Assembly (NCBI RefSeq): GCF_001746295.1
Contig: NZ_MJAH01000019.1
Location: 62,001 to 126,000, forward strand
Reading direction: 5' to 3'
Origin: Streptomyces sp. LUP47B
GTDB lineage: Bacteria; Actinomycetota; Actinomycetes; Streptomycetales; Streptomycetaceae
DNA length: 64,000 nucleotides
A model generated the notes under the pieces. The model ran no database searches. It was not told where the DNA came from and saw only the letters and a program-made list of their open reading frames with translations. This document shows positions 40,269 to 49,102 of the stretch, one piece after another (within the stretch, counting starts at the first letter, position 1; each line of letters starts with the position of its first letter). A program made the translations under genes and the position numbers.

Positions 40269-41380
40269 TGCCAGTCGGCGTCCGTCGTCGTGCCCGTCGG
40301 GTCGATGGTGGACAGCGCCCGGACCATCGTCTTGGCGACCTGGACGTACAGCGTGTTCGTCAGCTCGTGGGCGAGCGACTCGTCTATCTGACGCTCCCGG
40401 TGCAGGAGCCAGAGGGTGAAGGCGAGGGTGGAGATGTCGGTGTTGAGCGGGTGGAGGGTCGCTTCCCGCTCGCTCCAGTTCAGGACCGCGCCCGTCTCGC
40501 CGTCGACCACCAGGGTGTTGTCCTCGATCAGATGGCCCAGGACGATCAGGTGTTCGGCGCGGGGCGGGAGGGCGACCAGCTGGCCTGCCCGGTGCTCCGC
40601 GAGCGTCGGCAGCGGGGCGTCCGGGTCGGTGTGGAAGAGGACGGCGTCCTCGGGCAGGCCCGTCTCCGCCAGGAAGCGGCGGGTCGGGGCGTGCGTGAGC
40701 GTGGACGGGAAGTCGATGTCCTCGAAGCGGACGACGTGACTGCGGCCGAACTCCTGGTCGAGGAGGCGCGGCGGGAGGTCCACGGCCAGGCCGGACGCCG
40801 TGCCCGGACCCGCCACCAGGGCCAGGGGGCGGATCAGGGCAGCGATCTTCCAGAACGTCGGCACCTCACCGCCCGTGCCCTCCTCGAACACCGTCAGCAG
40901 CTGACGCGTCGCCTCCTCCACGGCCGAAGGACCGAAGCGGCCGGCGTACGCCGCGAACTGGCCGCGCACCTCCGTCAGTTCGTCCGTCGCGGTCGCGAAG
41001 CGGACCAGGGTGGGGAGCGAGGGGGCCAGCGGGGTGCGGTCCATCAGGTCCGGGCGGGCGTGGAAGAACGCCGTCGTCGAGACCTCGCCCGTGACGCCGT
41101 CGAGCAGGACCGACTCCCGCTCCCTGCCGTGCAGATCCGTCAGACCGCCTATCACCAGCTGGTCGCACAAAGCCTCGTTGACGCGTCCGCCCGCGTCGGC
41201 CGTCGCGTCCGCCACCGTCCGCAGGCCCTCGCGGCGCAGCTCCTCGAAGGTGAACAGGTCGCTGTCGCCGGGCAGTCCGGGGCCGCTGAGCCAGCGGCGG
41301 GTCGACACATGTGAGATGTACGGCTGCAGTTCGTCCTCGGTCAGTCTGATCGCCGCTACAGCGGCATCGGTCGTACTCAT
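40223..41380 (-). CDS. Double SUKH-4-like immunity/recognition protein
   Basis: The 385-residue protein starts at ATG 41380. Two related halves are visible. The first has STRRWLSGPGLPGDSDLFTFEELRREGLRTV...VIGGLTDLHGRERESVLLDGVTGEV. The second has THAPTRRFLAETGLPEDAVLFHTDPDAPLPTL...LIVLGHLIEDNTLVVDGETGAVLNW and LNTDISTLAFTLWLLHRERQ. Each matches the SUKH-4 pattern, a fold used by immunity proteins against polymorphic toxins. No toxin gene is adjacent. A role as an orphan immunity or protein-recognition factor is inferred. Confidence 0.75.
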   Translation of the reverse strand: MSTTDAAVAAIRLTEDELQPYISHVSTRRWLSGPGLPGDSDLFTFEELRREGLRTVADATADAGGRVNEALCDQLVIGGLTDLHGRERESVLLDGVTGEVSTTAFFHARPDLMDRTPLAPSLPTLVRFATATDELTEVRGQFAAYAGRFGPSAVEEATRQLLTVFEEGTGGEVPTFWKIAALIRPLALVAGPGTASGLAVDLPPRLLDQEFGRSHVVRFEDIDFPSTLTHAPTRRFLAETGLPEDAVLFHTDPDAPLPTLAEHRAGQLVALPPRAEHLIVLGHLIEDNTLVVDGETGAVLNWSEREATLHPLNTDISTLAFTLWLLHRERQIDESLAHELTNTLYVQVAKTMVRALSTIDPTGTTTDADWHYWTELFQDEVGGVL

Positions 41381-41512
41381 GGCTCCCCCGTGTGCTTCGT
41401 ACGCAGTCCCCTGGCCGGGCACGGCACGGCTAACCCGTCGGGCCTGCGCTCGTCCCCCACTGCTCGAAACACTACGCGCCACCACTGACAACGCCCCCGT
41501 ACCAAGGAGACG

Positions 41513-42079
41513 TCAGAGCACCCTCGCGCGTTCCCGCCCCGCGAGAATCGCCTCCACCGTCCGCGCCGGGGTCAGTGCGGAGGTGTCCAGCCACAGTCCG
41601 ATCCGCGGAGTCGACGTCCGCAGCGCCTCGTCCAGCGCGGGGATCGTCCAGGCCTCGCCGTCGTAGCCCGTCTTCGACCGGCCGGCCTCCCGGGCGGCCA
41701 CCGTTGCGGGGTCCGGTGCCAGGACGACGACGTACAGCGGCCGGGTCCGGACAAGACCGACGTACGCCGTCAGGTCCTCGCCCAGCACCACGTCCTGTAC
41801 GACGGCCGTGAACCCGGCCTCGGCGTACGCGTCCGCCGTCGCGGCCGACAAGCGGTACCGCAGACGGAGTTGGGCCGAAGCCTCGCCGGAGGCGCCGGGC
41901 ACGTACTCCGCACGCCCGGACACGATCATCCGCCGGAACACATCCCCCCGGACGTGCGCCGCCCTCGGCAACCGCTCGGCCAGGGCCTGAGCCACCGTCG
42001 ACTTCCCGGCCGCCTCCCCCGCTGCCTAAAGGGCGCGGGAGGTGCCCCCATCACCGGTGACCAACACGACCCCGCGCAT
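41513..42079 (-). pseudogene. P-loop kinase gene interrupted by a short hairpin insertion
   Basis: From ATG 42079 the frame reads MRGVVLVTGD, then 11 inserted codons (42017-42049) that include TAG (42026-42028), then EAAGKSTVAQALAERL and a complete kinase body. Removing the insert restores VLVTGDEAAGKST, a good Walker A. The insert (GGGGGCACCTCCC...GCAGCGGGG) has inverted ends like small intergenic hairpins of Streptomyces. A restart at GTG 41995 would lack the P-loop. The body (AHVRGDVFRRMIVSGRAEYVP) resembles AAA/phosphotransferase-type small kinases. Confidence 0.7.
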
Positions 42080-42207
42080 CACGCGAAGTACACGCCGCCC
42101 ACCACGACCACGATCGCCGCCACCACGAACAGCAGGATCCACAGGGCCAGCTTGCCCAGGCCGGGCGGCGGTTCGTACTCGCGGGGCTCCTGACCGGGGG
42201 AACTCAT
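42079..42207 (-). CDS. Small single-pass membrane protein (42 residues)
   Basis: It starts at ATG 42207, overlapping the molybdenum-subunit stop (ATGA), and its stop overlaps the kinase start. It reads MSSPGQEPREYEPPPGLGK followed by one hydrophobic helix, LALWILLFVVAAIVVVVGGVYFA. It is probably translated by coupling. Its function is unknown; it may be an accessory membrane peptide of the oxidoreductase operon. Confidence 0.6.
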   Translation of the reverse strand: MSSPGQEPREYEPPPGLGKLALWILLFVVAAIVVVVGGVYFA

Positions 42208-44513
42208 CGGTCCGTCACCACGGCGGCCTGCGGTCGTATCGGGAGCCGGTTCACGGGACGGCCCGTCGCGGCTCGTACGGCCGACGCGACGGCCGCCGGG
42301 GACGTGACCACCGGCACCGCGCTGGCCGCCTTCGCCCCGAACGGGGCGACCACGTCCCGCTCCTCGACCAGCTTGACGATCCGGATCTCCGGCGCGTCCA
42401 GGGCCGTAGGCAGCGCGTACCCCGTGAGGTCCGGGTGGCGGATCAGCCCGCGCGCGCTGCGCAGGTTCTCCGTGAGCGCTATTCCGACGCCCTGGGTGAC
42501 GCCCGCTTCGATACGGGCCTCGAGCTGGGCGGGGTTGAGGATCCGGCCGACGTCCTGGGCGAGCGCCAGCTCGACCACGCGGACGGAGCCGAGTTCGATG
42601 TCGACGTCGACCACCGCGCGGATCGCGCAGAACGCCATGCCGACGAAGGCGTCGCCCTGGCCGGCTTCGTCGAGGGGTTCCGTCGGGTGCGGCCGGCACT
42701 GGGCGGTGGCCCACAGTTCCTTGCCGTCCATGGCCTCGGTGACGGTCGTCGACAGGACTCCGTCGTACGAGGTGATCTTGCCGTCGGTGATCTGGAGCAG
42801 TTCGGTGGACATGCCGAACTTGTGCGCCAGGGGCTGGAGCAGCTGGGTGCGGACCATCTTCGCCGCGCGCTCCACCGCGCCGCCCGAGACCCAGGTGTGA
42901 CGGCCGCGGCAGCCCGGTCCGGCGGGGGGCTGGTCCGTGTCCACGGGAGCGACGTGCACCTCGTCGATGCCGAGGGTCTCCTGGACGATCTGGCGGGCCA
43001 GGGTGGTGAATCCCTGGCCGGTCTCGACGGCCGCGCAGAGCACTGTGGCGACGCCGTCCTGGACCCGTACGGTCGCCGTGGAGACCTCGTCCGCGCCCTC
43101 CGTGCCGAGCATGTGCACCATGCCGAGGCCGTAGCCGACGCCCCTGCGGATCGCGCCCGGTTCGCCCGCGCCCTCGGGGCCGCCGGGCAGCAGCCACTCG
43201 TCCTCGGGGGTGTCCTTGGGGAGGGCGGGCAGCGGGAAGTCCCGTACGGCCTGGAGCAGTTCGGCGACCGGAGCGGGGCAGGTGACCGTCTGGCCGGTCG
43301 GGAGTATGTCGCCGGTGGCGAGGGCGTTGCGCAGGCGCAGTTCGGCCGGGTCGACGCCCAGCTTCTTGGCCAGCTTGTCCATCTGCGCCTCGTAGGCGGC
43401 GCACACCTGCATCGCGCCCTCACCGCGGACATGGCCGGAGGGCGGGTTGTTGGTGCGGACGGCCCAGCCCTCGATGAAGGCGTTCGGGACGACGTACGGC
43501 CCGCAGGCGAAGCCCACTGCGGCGGCCAGGGCCTCCGAGGAGGTGTCGGCGTAGGCGCCCGCGTCGAGCAGGATCTGCGCCTCGACCTTGACGAGCTTGC
43601 CCTCGGCGTCGGCGTGGTGGCGGTATCTCAGCAGGGTGGGGTGCCGGTGCACGTGGCCCAGGAAGGACTCCTCGCGCGTGGCCGTCAGCTTCACCGGGCA
43701 CTGCGTCTTGAGCGCGAGCAGGCCCAGCGGGAGCTGGAAGCCCTGGTCCTCGCGGTCGGCGGTGGCGCCGGGGACACCGGTGACGACGACCTTGACGCGC
43801 TCGGGCTCGAGTCCGTAGCAGGCGGCGGCCGTGTCGCGGTCGGCGTGCGGGTCGGTGGAGGCGAGGTACAGCTCGACGCCGCCGTCGGGGCGGGGCACGG
43901 CGAGGCCGGCCTCGGCGCCGATGGGGGCGGGGTCCTGGCGGCCGATGCGGTACTGGCCCTCGACGACGATCTCACCGGTCGCGGAAGGGTCGCCGTGCTG
44001 CAGCGGGATGTGCCGGACCAGGTTGCCGTCGGGGTGCAGGGGTTCGGCCTCGAATGCCTGCTCCGGGTCGGTGACCGGGTCGAGGACCTCGTACTCGACG
44101 ATGACGGCGGCCGCGGCCATGCGCGCGGTGTCGGGGTGGTCGGCGGCGACGGCCGCGATGGGCTCGCCGTGATGGCGTACGACCTCGGAGGCGAAGACCG
44201 GACGGTCGGCCTTGCCGCGGCCGTGCACCGGGCTGCCGGGCACGTCCTCGTGGGTGACGACCGCGCGGACTCCGGGCATCTCACGCGCGTGGGAGGTGTC
44301 GATGGACACGATGCGCGCGTGCGCGTGGGGCGAGCGCAGGACGGCCGCCCACAGCAGGCCCTCGGCCCACAGGTCGGCCGCGTACGGGAAGGTGCCCTCG
44401 GTCTTCGCCCGGGCGTCGGCGGGCGGCAGGGAGACGCCGATGCCGTGCGGAATCGGCTCCGGGGCGGGTGCTGCCTCCGCGGCGGTGGTCGCGGTGGCGG
44501 CTTCGTTGCTCAC
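42204..44513 (-). CDS. Molybdenum hydroxylase large subunit (xanthine dehydrogenase family)
   Basis: The 769-residue protein starts at GTG 44513, overlapping the Fe-S subunit stop (GTGA). It shows the a/b-hammerhead domain (DARAKTEGTFPYAADL...VLRSPHAHARIVSID) and the molybdopterin-binding domain (TREESFLGHVHRHPTLLRYRHHADAEGKLVKVEAQILLDAGAYAD, VETGQGFTTLARQIVQETLGI, FGAKAASAVPVVTSPAAVASAV). Near the C-terminus, where family members carry the catalytic Glu (GEPP/GEA), this protein reads GAKAA, so the canonical Glu appears absent. The RxFG motif reads RGEGAMQ. Substrate is therefore uncertain. Confidence 0.85.
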   Translation of the reverse strand: MSNEAATATTAAEAAPAPEPIPHGIGVSLPPADARAKTEGTFPYAADLWAEGLLWAAVLRSPHAHARIVSIDTSHAREMPGVRAVVTHEDVPGSPVHGRGKADRPVFASEVVRHHGEPIAAVAADHPDTARMAAAAVIVEYEVLDPVTDPEQAFEAEPLHPDGNLVRHIPLQHGDPSATGEIVVEGQYRIGRQDPAPIGAEAGLAVPRPDGGVELYLASTDPHADRDTAAACYGLEPERVKVVVTGVPGATADREDQGFQLPLGLLALKTQCPVKLTATREESFLGHVHRHPTLLRYRHHADAEGKLVKVEAQILLDAGAYADTSSEALAAAVGFACGPYVVPNAFIEGWAVRTNNPPSGHVRGEGAMQVCAAYEAQMDKLAKKLGVDPAELRLRNALATGDILPTGQTVTCPAPVAELLQAVRDFPLPALPKDTPEDEWLLPGGPEGAGEPGAIRRGVGYGLGMVHMLGTEGADEVSTATVRVQDGVATVLCAAVETGQGFTTLARQIVQETLGIDEVHVAPVDTDQPPAGPGCRGRHTWVSGGAVERAAKMVRTQLLQPLAHKFGMSTELLQITDGKITSYDGVLSTTVTEAMDGKELWATAQCRPHPTEPLDEAGQGDAFVGMAFCAIRAVVDVDIELGSVRVVELALAQDVGRILNPAQLEARIEAGVTQGVGIALTENLRSARGLIRHPDLTGYALPTALDAPEIRIVKLVEERDVVAPFGAKAASAVPVVTSPAAVASAVRAATGRPVNRLPIRPQAAVVTDR

Positions 44514-46342
44514 GCCTGGCCTCCGTCCTGTCCCTGTCCGTATGTCTGCTCATGCGGTCCGGCGGCGCCGGGGAAACCCGGGGAGTCGAACGCCGACGGG
44601 TGGACGCTTCCGCCCCCGGGGCCCGCCTGATGCGGGATACGTGCCTCGTCGCCGTCCGTCTCAGCGTCGCCCGTCGCGTGTGCCTCGCGCTCGGCGACGA
44701 CCTCCTTGACGGCGTCGACGACGCCCCGGTAGCCGGAGCAGCGGCAGAGGTTGCCGCACAGCGCCTGGCGGGTCTCCAGCTCGGTGGGCGCGGGGTTGCC
44801 CTCCAGCAGGTCGTGCACGGTCATCGCCATGCCGGGCACGCAGAACCCGCACTGCACGGCGCCGCACCGGGCGAGCGCCCGCTGCACGTCGGAGGGCCGG
44901 CCGTCCTCGGCGAGGCCCTCGACGGTACGGACCTCGCTGCCGGCGGCGGTGACCGCGGGCACCAGGCAGGAGGCGACGAGCCGCCCGTCGACCTGGACGT
45001 TGCACGCCCCGCACTCGCCCTGCGAGCAGCCGTCCTTGGCGCCGGCGAGTCCGAGCCGCTCGCGCAGCACGTACAGCAGCGACTCGCCGATCCAGGCGTC
45101 GGGGACGGGGCGGTCGACGCCGTTGACGCGCAGGACGTAGGAGGCGAGGGGGTGTTCCTCGCCGGGGGGCGCGGGGGCCTGGTCGTCGGGGTTCTCGTCG
45201 GAGTCGCTCGCGTGCTCCTCCGCGGCCTCCGGACCCGGTTCGTCGCCGCCGTCGGCCGGGGCGTGCTCCGCACCGGGCTCGGCGGGACCGTCAGCGGCTT
45301 CCACGGCCTCTTCGGCACCCTCGGAGACCCTTGGGGGCGCCGAGGCCTCACCGAGGCCGGGAGAGGGCTGTGAGGCGGTTGCGAAGGAGCTGTCCCCGTA
45401 GCGCTCGGCGGGGTGGTGGGGCTGGACGGTGTCGTGCGGCTCGGCGAGACCGATGCCGTGGCCGTTGCTGTCGGCGTGCGGCTGTGCGGAGTCCTGGGCC
45501 GGCTCGTGGGACGCCTCGTCCGGCTCGGGCCGGTGCGGCGCGTCGGCGACCGCGTGACTTCCGAGGTGCGCGGCGGACGGCAGGTGCGTGTCGTCCCCCG
45601 GGACGGCGTGCGCGTCACCGGCCGGGCCACCGTGCCGCTCGTCGACGTCACCGGCGGGCATGTGCGCGTGGCCGTCGCCCGCTGTCCCACCGTGACCGTT
45701 GTCGAAGCCGCCACCGTGACGGTCGCCCTGCGGCACGTGCGTGTGTCGTTCCCCGGCCGGTCCGCCGTGCTCGGGTCCCGCTCCCGGGTCGCCCTGGTCC
45801 TGGTCCCCCCACGGCTGCGCCGGCTGCGTCGCCCAGGGCGCGGCCGCGCCGCCCGGCAGGGTCGCCGGAGGGGTGCCGCCCCACTGCTCGACCAGGGACG
45901 ACGTGGTGAACTCGCCCGATTCGTCCGGGAGGTCGCCGCCGGCGACGGGGATCGACCACTGGCCGGTGACGTCGTGGCCCGGCGCGGGCGCGGTGTCCTC
46001 GACGTTCCACTGCTGCGTGGTCGAGGGGTTGTACGTGAACTGCCCGGTCTGGTTCTGCGGCAGGGTGCTCGGGTCGGGCCACTGCGCGCCCTCGGCCGGC
46101 ACGGCCCAGTTCCCCGTGGCCGCCGGGTCGGTCCCGTCGCCCTGCGCGGCCGTTATCTGCGGCGGCACATAGCCGTGACCGGGCGCGGCGAGCGGGCTGT
46201 CGGCGGAGGCCAGGAGGGCGTCGATGCCCCCTTCGGGGAGCTTCACGAAGGCGGTCGCGCCGTCGTCGTAGTCACCCTGGGGCAGCGGGTCCCAGCGGCC
46301 CGCGGCCCGGGGCGTGCCCTCTCCGTGCTGGTCGTCGGTCAC
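44510..46342 (-). CDS. 2Fe-2S subunit of the molybdenum hydroxylase with ~430-residue acidic extension
   Basis: The 610-residue protein starts at GTG 46342, coupled to the FAD subunit (GTGA). The C-terminal ~180 residues are a normal small subunit: YVLRVNGVDRPVPDAWIGESLLYVLRERLGL, GCSQGECGACNVQVDGRLVASC for the plant-type cluster, and CGFCVPGM...CGNLCRCSGY for the second cluster. The first ~430 residues are disordered, acidic and His/Gly/Pro-rich (HGGPAGERHTHVPQGD, DGHAHMPAGDVDERHGG). Typical subunits are ~160-200 residues. The many His could bind metal; this is speculative. Confidence 0.85.
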   Translation of the reverse strand: MTDDQHGEGTPRAAGRWDPLPQGDYDDGATAFVKLPEGGIDALLASADSPLAAPGHGYVPPQITAAQGDGTDPAATGNWAVPAEGAQWPDPSTLPQNQTGQFTYNPSTTQQWNVEDTAPAPGHDVTGQWSIPVAGGDLPDESGEFTTSSLVEQWGGTPPATLPGGAAAPWATQPAQPWGDQDQGDPGAGPEHGGPAGERHTHVPQGDRHGGGFDNGHGGTAGDGHAHMPAGDVDERHGGPAGDAHAVPGDDTHLPSAAHLGSHAVADAPHRPEPDEASHEPAQDSAQPHADSNGHGIGLAEPHDTVQPHHPAERYGDSSFATASQPSPGLGEASAPPRVSEGAEEAVEAADGPAEPGAEHAPADGGDEPGPEAAEEHASDSDENPDDQAPAPPGEEHPLASYVLRVNGVDRPVPDAWIGESLLYVLRERLGLAGAKDGCSQGECGACNVQVDGRLVASCLVPAVTAAGSEVRTVEGLAEDGRPSDVQRALARCGAVQCGFCVPGMAMTVHDLLEGNPAPTELETRQALCGNLCRCSGYRGVVDAVKEVVAEREAHATGDAETDGDEARIPHQAGPGGGSVHPSAFDSPGFPGAAGPHEQTYGQGQDGGQA

Positions 46343-47232
46343 GAAAGTGCCCTCCCCAGTGCTCGTCGGGCCAGCGCGGCGACTGTGCGCCGCAGATGCA
46401 GTACGGCGGGCGGATGCTGCGGCACGGAGCCGTCCGCGGCCGGTGCCGGGTCGGGGATGCAGGCCGCGGACACGTACTCGCCGAAGGCCTCCAGTGCCTC
46501 CGGGACGATCGCGCGGTTGTTGTCCCAGTCGATGAGCCGGGCGACCCACTGCTCGGCGTCCAGGGGCCGCAGCGGCATCGGCGCTATGGCGCCGACGGCG
46601 CATCTGACCCCGCGCCGGGCCGGGTCGAGGACCAGCGAGACCGAGGCCATCGCGCGGCCCGGGCCGGTGCGGCCGGTGACCTTGAGGAAGACCTGCGGGG
46701 CGTGCAGCAGAGGCACGCGCACGTAGCCGATGAGCTCGCCCGCGCGCAGCATCTCCATGCCGGCCAGCAGGTGCGAGACCGGCATCTCCCGACGGGCTCC
46801 GTCCGGGCCCGCGATGATCAGCGTGGCTTCGAGGGCGGCGAGGACGGGCAGCGCGTCGCCCGTCGGGGCCGCCGAGGCGATGTTGCCGCCCAGGGTGCCC
46901 GCGTTGCGGATCTGCGGCGGCCCGGCGGCGCGGGCGGCGGCCGCCAGCGCGGGGATGAGTGCGGCGAAGTCGGGACGGCCCATCCGCGCGTGGGTGAGTC
47001 CGGCGCCGAGGAGCGCGTGGCCGTCCTGGTACTGCCAGCCGCGGATCTCGCTGATCCGGCCGAGGCCGACGAGAGCGGCGGGCCTGAGCTGCCCGGAGTT
47101 GACGGCGGCCATCAGGTCGGTGCCGCCGGCGACGGGAACGGCGGCGGGCATCGCGGCGAGGGCCGCCACGGCCTCGTCCAGCGTCGTGGGCAGCGTGACG
47201 GCCTGCGCCGCCTGCGGTGTGTGCGTGGTCAA
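46339..47232 (-). CDS. FAD-binding medium subunit of the molybdenum hydroxylase (CoxM/XdhB-like)
   Basis: The 297-residue protein is taken from TTG 47232 (LTTHTPQAAQA), which has AAGGGG upstream and gives normal length; the frame is open further. The FAD motif VPVAGGTDLMAAVNSGQ is present, as are GAGLTHARMGRP and IRNAGTLGGNIASAAPTGDALPVLAALEA. A CO-dehydrogenase-flavoprotein-type C-terminal domain follows. It passes electrons from the Fe-S subunit to NAD or another acceptor. It is the first gene of a four- or five-gene coupled operon (FAD, Fe-S, Mo, small membrane protein, broken kinase). Confidence 0.87.
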   Translation of the reverse strand: MTTHTPQAAQAVTLPTTLDEAVAALAAMPAAVPVAGGTDLMAAVNSGQLRPAALVGLGRISEIRGWQYQDGHALLGAGLTHARMGRPDFAALIPALAAAARAAGPPQIRNAGTLGGNIASAAPTGDALPVLAALEATLIIAGPDGARREMPVSHLLAGMEMLRAGELIGYVRVPLLHAPQVFLKVTGRTGPGRAMASVSLVLDPARRGVRCAVGAIAPMPLRPLDAEQWVARLIDWDNNRAIVPEALEAFGEYVSAACIPDPAPAADGSVPQHPPAVLHLRRTVAALARRALGRALS

Positions 47233-47469
47233 ACCGGCTGCCCCTTCCCGCTGCCCCACCTGGTCCTGCCCTGTTGCTGCCGTACGGTACGTCCTGACAG
47301 GGCGGACGTGGCAACTCTGGCACATCTTCGCAACTCGCGAAGACAGGGGTCCGTCAGGAGGCGTTCGGCGGCATTCGCCCGCCCCACCAGGGAGATGGTC
47401 CGTTTTCGCACGGGATCACCGACACGTGCTGATTGACACTCTTCGGTGACTCTTGGGGCTCTTTTTCCC

Positions 47470-49101
47470 TTACCTGTTCGGAGGCGCTCCCTCGATGGGC
47501 CGGCCGAGCACACCGGGCCGCTTCTGCCACGGCAGCGGTCCCTTGGGCGGCCGGTAGCCGACGCCCAGGGCGTCGAGCAGCTCGTAGTGGGTGGTCATCC
47601 GCCGCTCGAAGTCGGCGAAGTCGCGTTCCGCGGGGGCGGGCAGAGCGCTCCAGGCCACTTCGGCGAAGGCCGCCAGCCGGGGGAAGGTCTGGTAGTCGAC
47701 GCGTCCCTGGTCCTCCATCACCTCGGTCCACACATTGGCCTGCGCGCCGAGGACGTGCGTGGTCTCCTCGGGCGTCAACTCCGGTGGAACGGGCTCGAAC
47801 CGATAGACGTCCTCCAGGGTGCGGACGTAGGCGATGGGGACGGGCTCGTCCGCGCCCGGATCCTGCCGGTAGTCCAGGTACACCTGCTGCTCGGGGCACA
47901 TGACGACATCGTGGCCCGCGCGGGCGGCCGCGATGCCGGCCGCGTAGCCGCGCCAGGACGAGACCGCCGCGCCTTCGGCCAGCCCGCCCTCCAGGATCTC
48001 GTCCCAGCCGATGAGCCTGCGCCCGCGCGCCGAGAGCCACTTGTCGAAGTGTCCGATGAACCAGGACTGCAACTCGTCCTCGTCCGCGAGCCCGAGTTCC
48101 TCGATCCGGGCCTGGACGAGGGGCGACTCCCGCCACTGCTCCTTGGCGCATTCGTCGCCGCCGATGTGAATGAACTCGGAAGGGAACAGCTCGAGCAGTT
48201 CCTCGAACACCCCCTCGTAGAAGCGCAGGGTGTTGTCAGTGGGGGCGAGTACGTTCAGAGAGATGCCCCAGCTGTCCCAGACCGTGAGGGAGGTCGTGTC
48301 GATGACGTCGGTGTTGCCGAGTTCCGGGTACGCGGTGATGGCGGCCTGCGAGTGTCCGGGTACGTCGATTTCGGGGACGACGGTGATATGCCGCTCGGCG
48401 GCGTAGGCGACGATCTCCCGGATGTCGTCCTGGGTGTAGAAGCCACCGTGCGGCTTCTCCTCCCACAGCGGTGAGGCCCCGTGGCCGAATTTGGTACGCG
48501 CCCGCCATGAGCCCACCTCGGTGAGCCGGGGGTACCTCTTGATCTCGACCCGCCAGCCCTGGTCGTCCGTCAAGTGGAAGTGGAAGACGTTGAGTTTGTG
48601 CGCGGCCATCAGATCGAGGTAGCGCAGGACGCCGTCCTTGGGCATGAAGTGCCGCGCCACGTCGAGCATGAGGCCGCGCCAGCGGAATCGGGGAGCGTCG
48701 CTGATGGTGACCGGGGTCACCTCCCAGGCGCGCTCGGAGGTGACGGGGGCGCGGCGGAAGGCGGCGGGGCCGAGCAGTTGACGGAAGGTCTGGGCGCCGT
48801 AGAACAAGCCCTCCGGGCCGGCTCCGTCGATGACGACGGCGTGCTCGTCCACGGTGAGGCGGTACGCCTCGGGGCTGCCGAGTTCGTCGGCGAGGGTCGG
48901 CGTGATCCGCAGCAGGATGCGGCTCCTGCCCGAGGCGTACGGCTCCAGCGGGAGGCCCGTCGCCGCGCCGACCGTGGTGCGCAGCCAGCGGGCCACGCCT
49001 GCGGCGCCCCGGCCGGACTCGATCTCGGTGTCCTCGTCGAGGACGAACGGCCGCCCGTCGGCGCCGCCGACGCTCGACGGCGCCGGAATCAGTGAAGTCA
49101 C
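47470..49101 (-). CDS. Beta-N-acetylhexosaminidase, GH20
   Basis: The 543-residue protein starts at GTG 49101 with AAGGA just upstream. The N-terminal GH20b domain (residues ~1-135) precedes the barrel: FRWRGLMLDVARHFMP, HKLNVFHFHLTDDQGWRVEIK and the catalytic EFIHIGGDE pair. The substrate Trp/Tyr segments are LIGWDEI and GAQANVWTE. No signal peptide is visible, so it probably acts in the cytoplasm on imported chito- or GlcNAc-containing oligosaccharides. It is the last gene of the sugar ABC operon, one base after the permease stop. Confidence 0.93.
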   Translation of the reverse strand: MTSLIPAPSSVGGADGRPFVLDEDTEIESGRGAAGVARWLRTTVGAATGLPLEPYASGRSRILLRITPTLADELGSPEAYRLTVDEHAVVIDGAGPEGLFYGAQTFRQLLGPAAFRRAPVTSERAWEVTPVTISDAPRFRWRGLMLDVARHFMPKDGVLRYLDLMAAHKLNVFHFHLTDDQGWRVEIKRYPRLTEVGSWRARTKFGHGASPLWEEKPHGGFYTQDDIREIVAYAAERHITVVPEIDVPGHSQAAITAYPELGNTDVIDTTSLTVWDSWGISLNVLAPTDNTLRFYEGVFEELLELFPSEFIHIGGDECAKEQWRESPLVQARIEELGLADEDELQSWFIGHFDKWLSARGRRLIGWDEILEGGLAEGAAVSSWRGYAAGIAAARAGHDVVMCPEQQVYLDYRQDPGADEPVPIAYVRTLEDVYRFEPVPPELTPEETTHVLGAQANVWTEVMEDQGRVDYQTFPRLAAFAEVAWSALPAPAERDFADFERRMTTHYELLDALGVGYRPPKGPLPWQKRPGVLGRPIEGAPPNR

Positions 49102-49102
49102 G

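Noticed and set aside
42042..44630. An 862-residue plus-strand frame opposite the molybdenum subunit
   Set aside because: Composition is typical of a reverse-complement shadow, while the minus strand has recognisable domains and coupled starts and stops.
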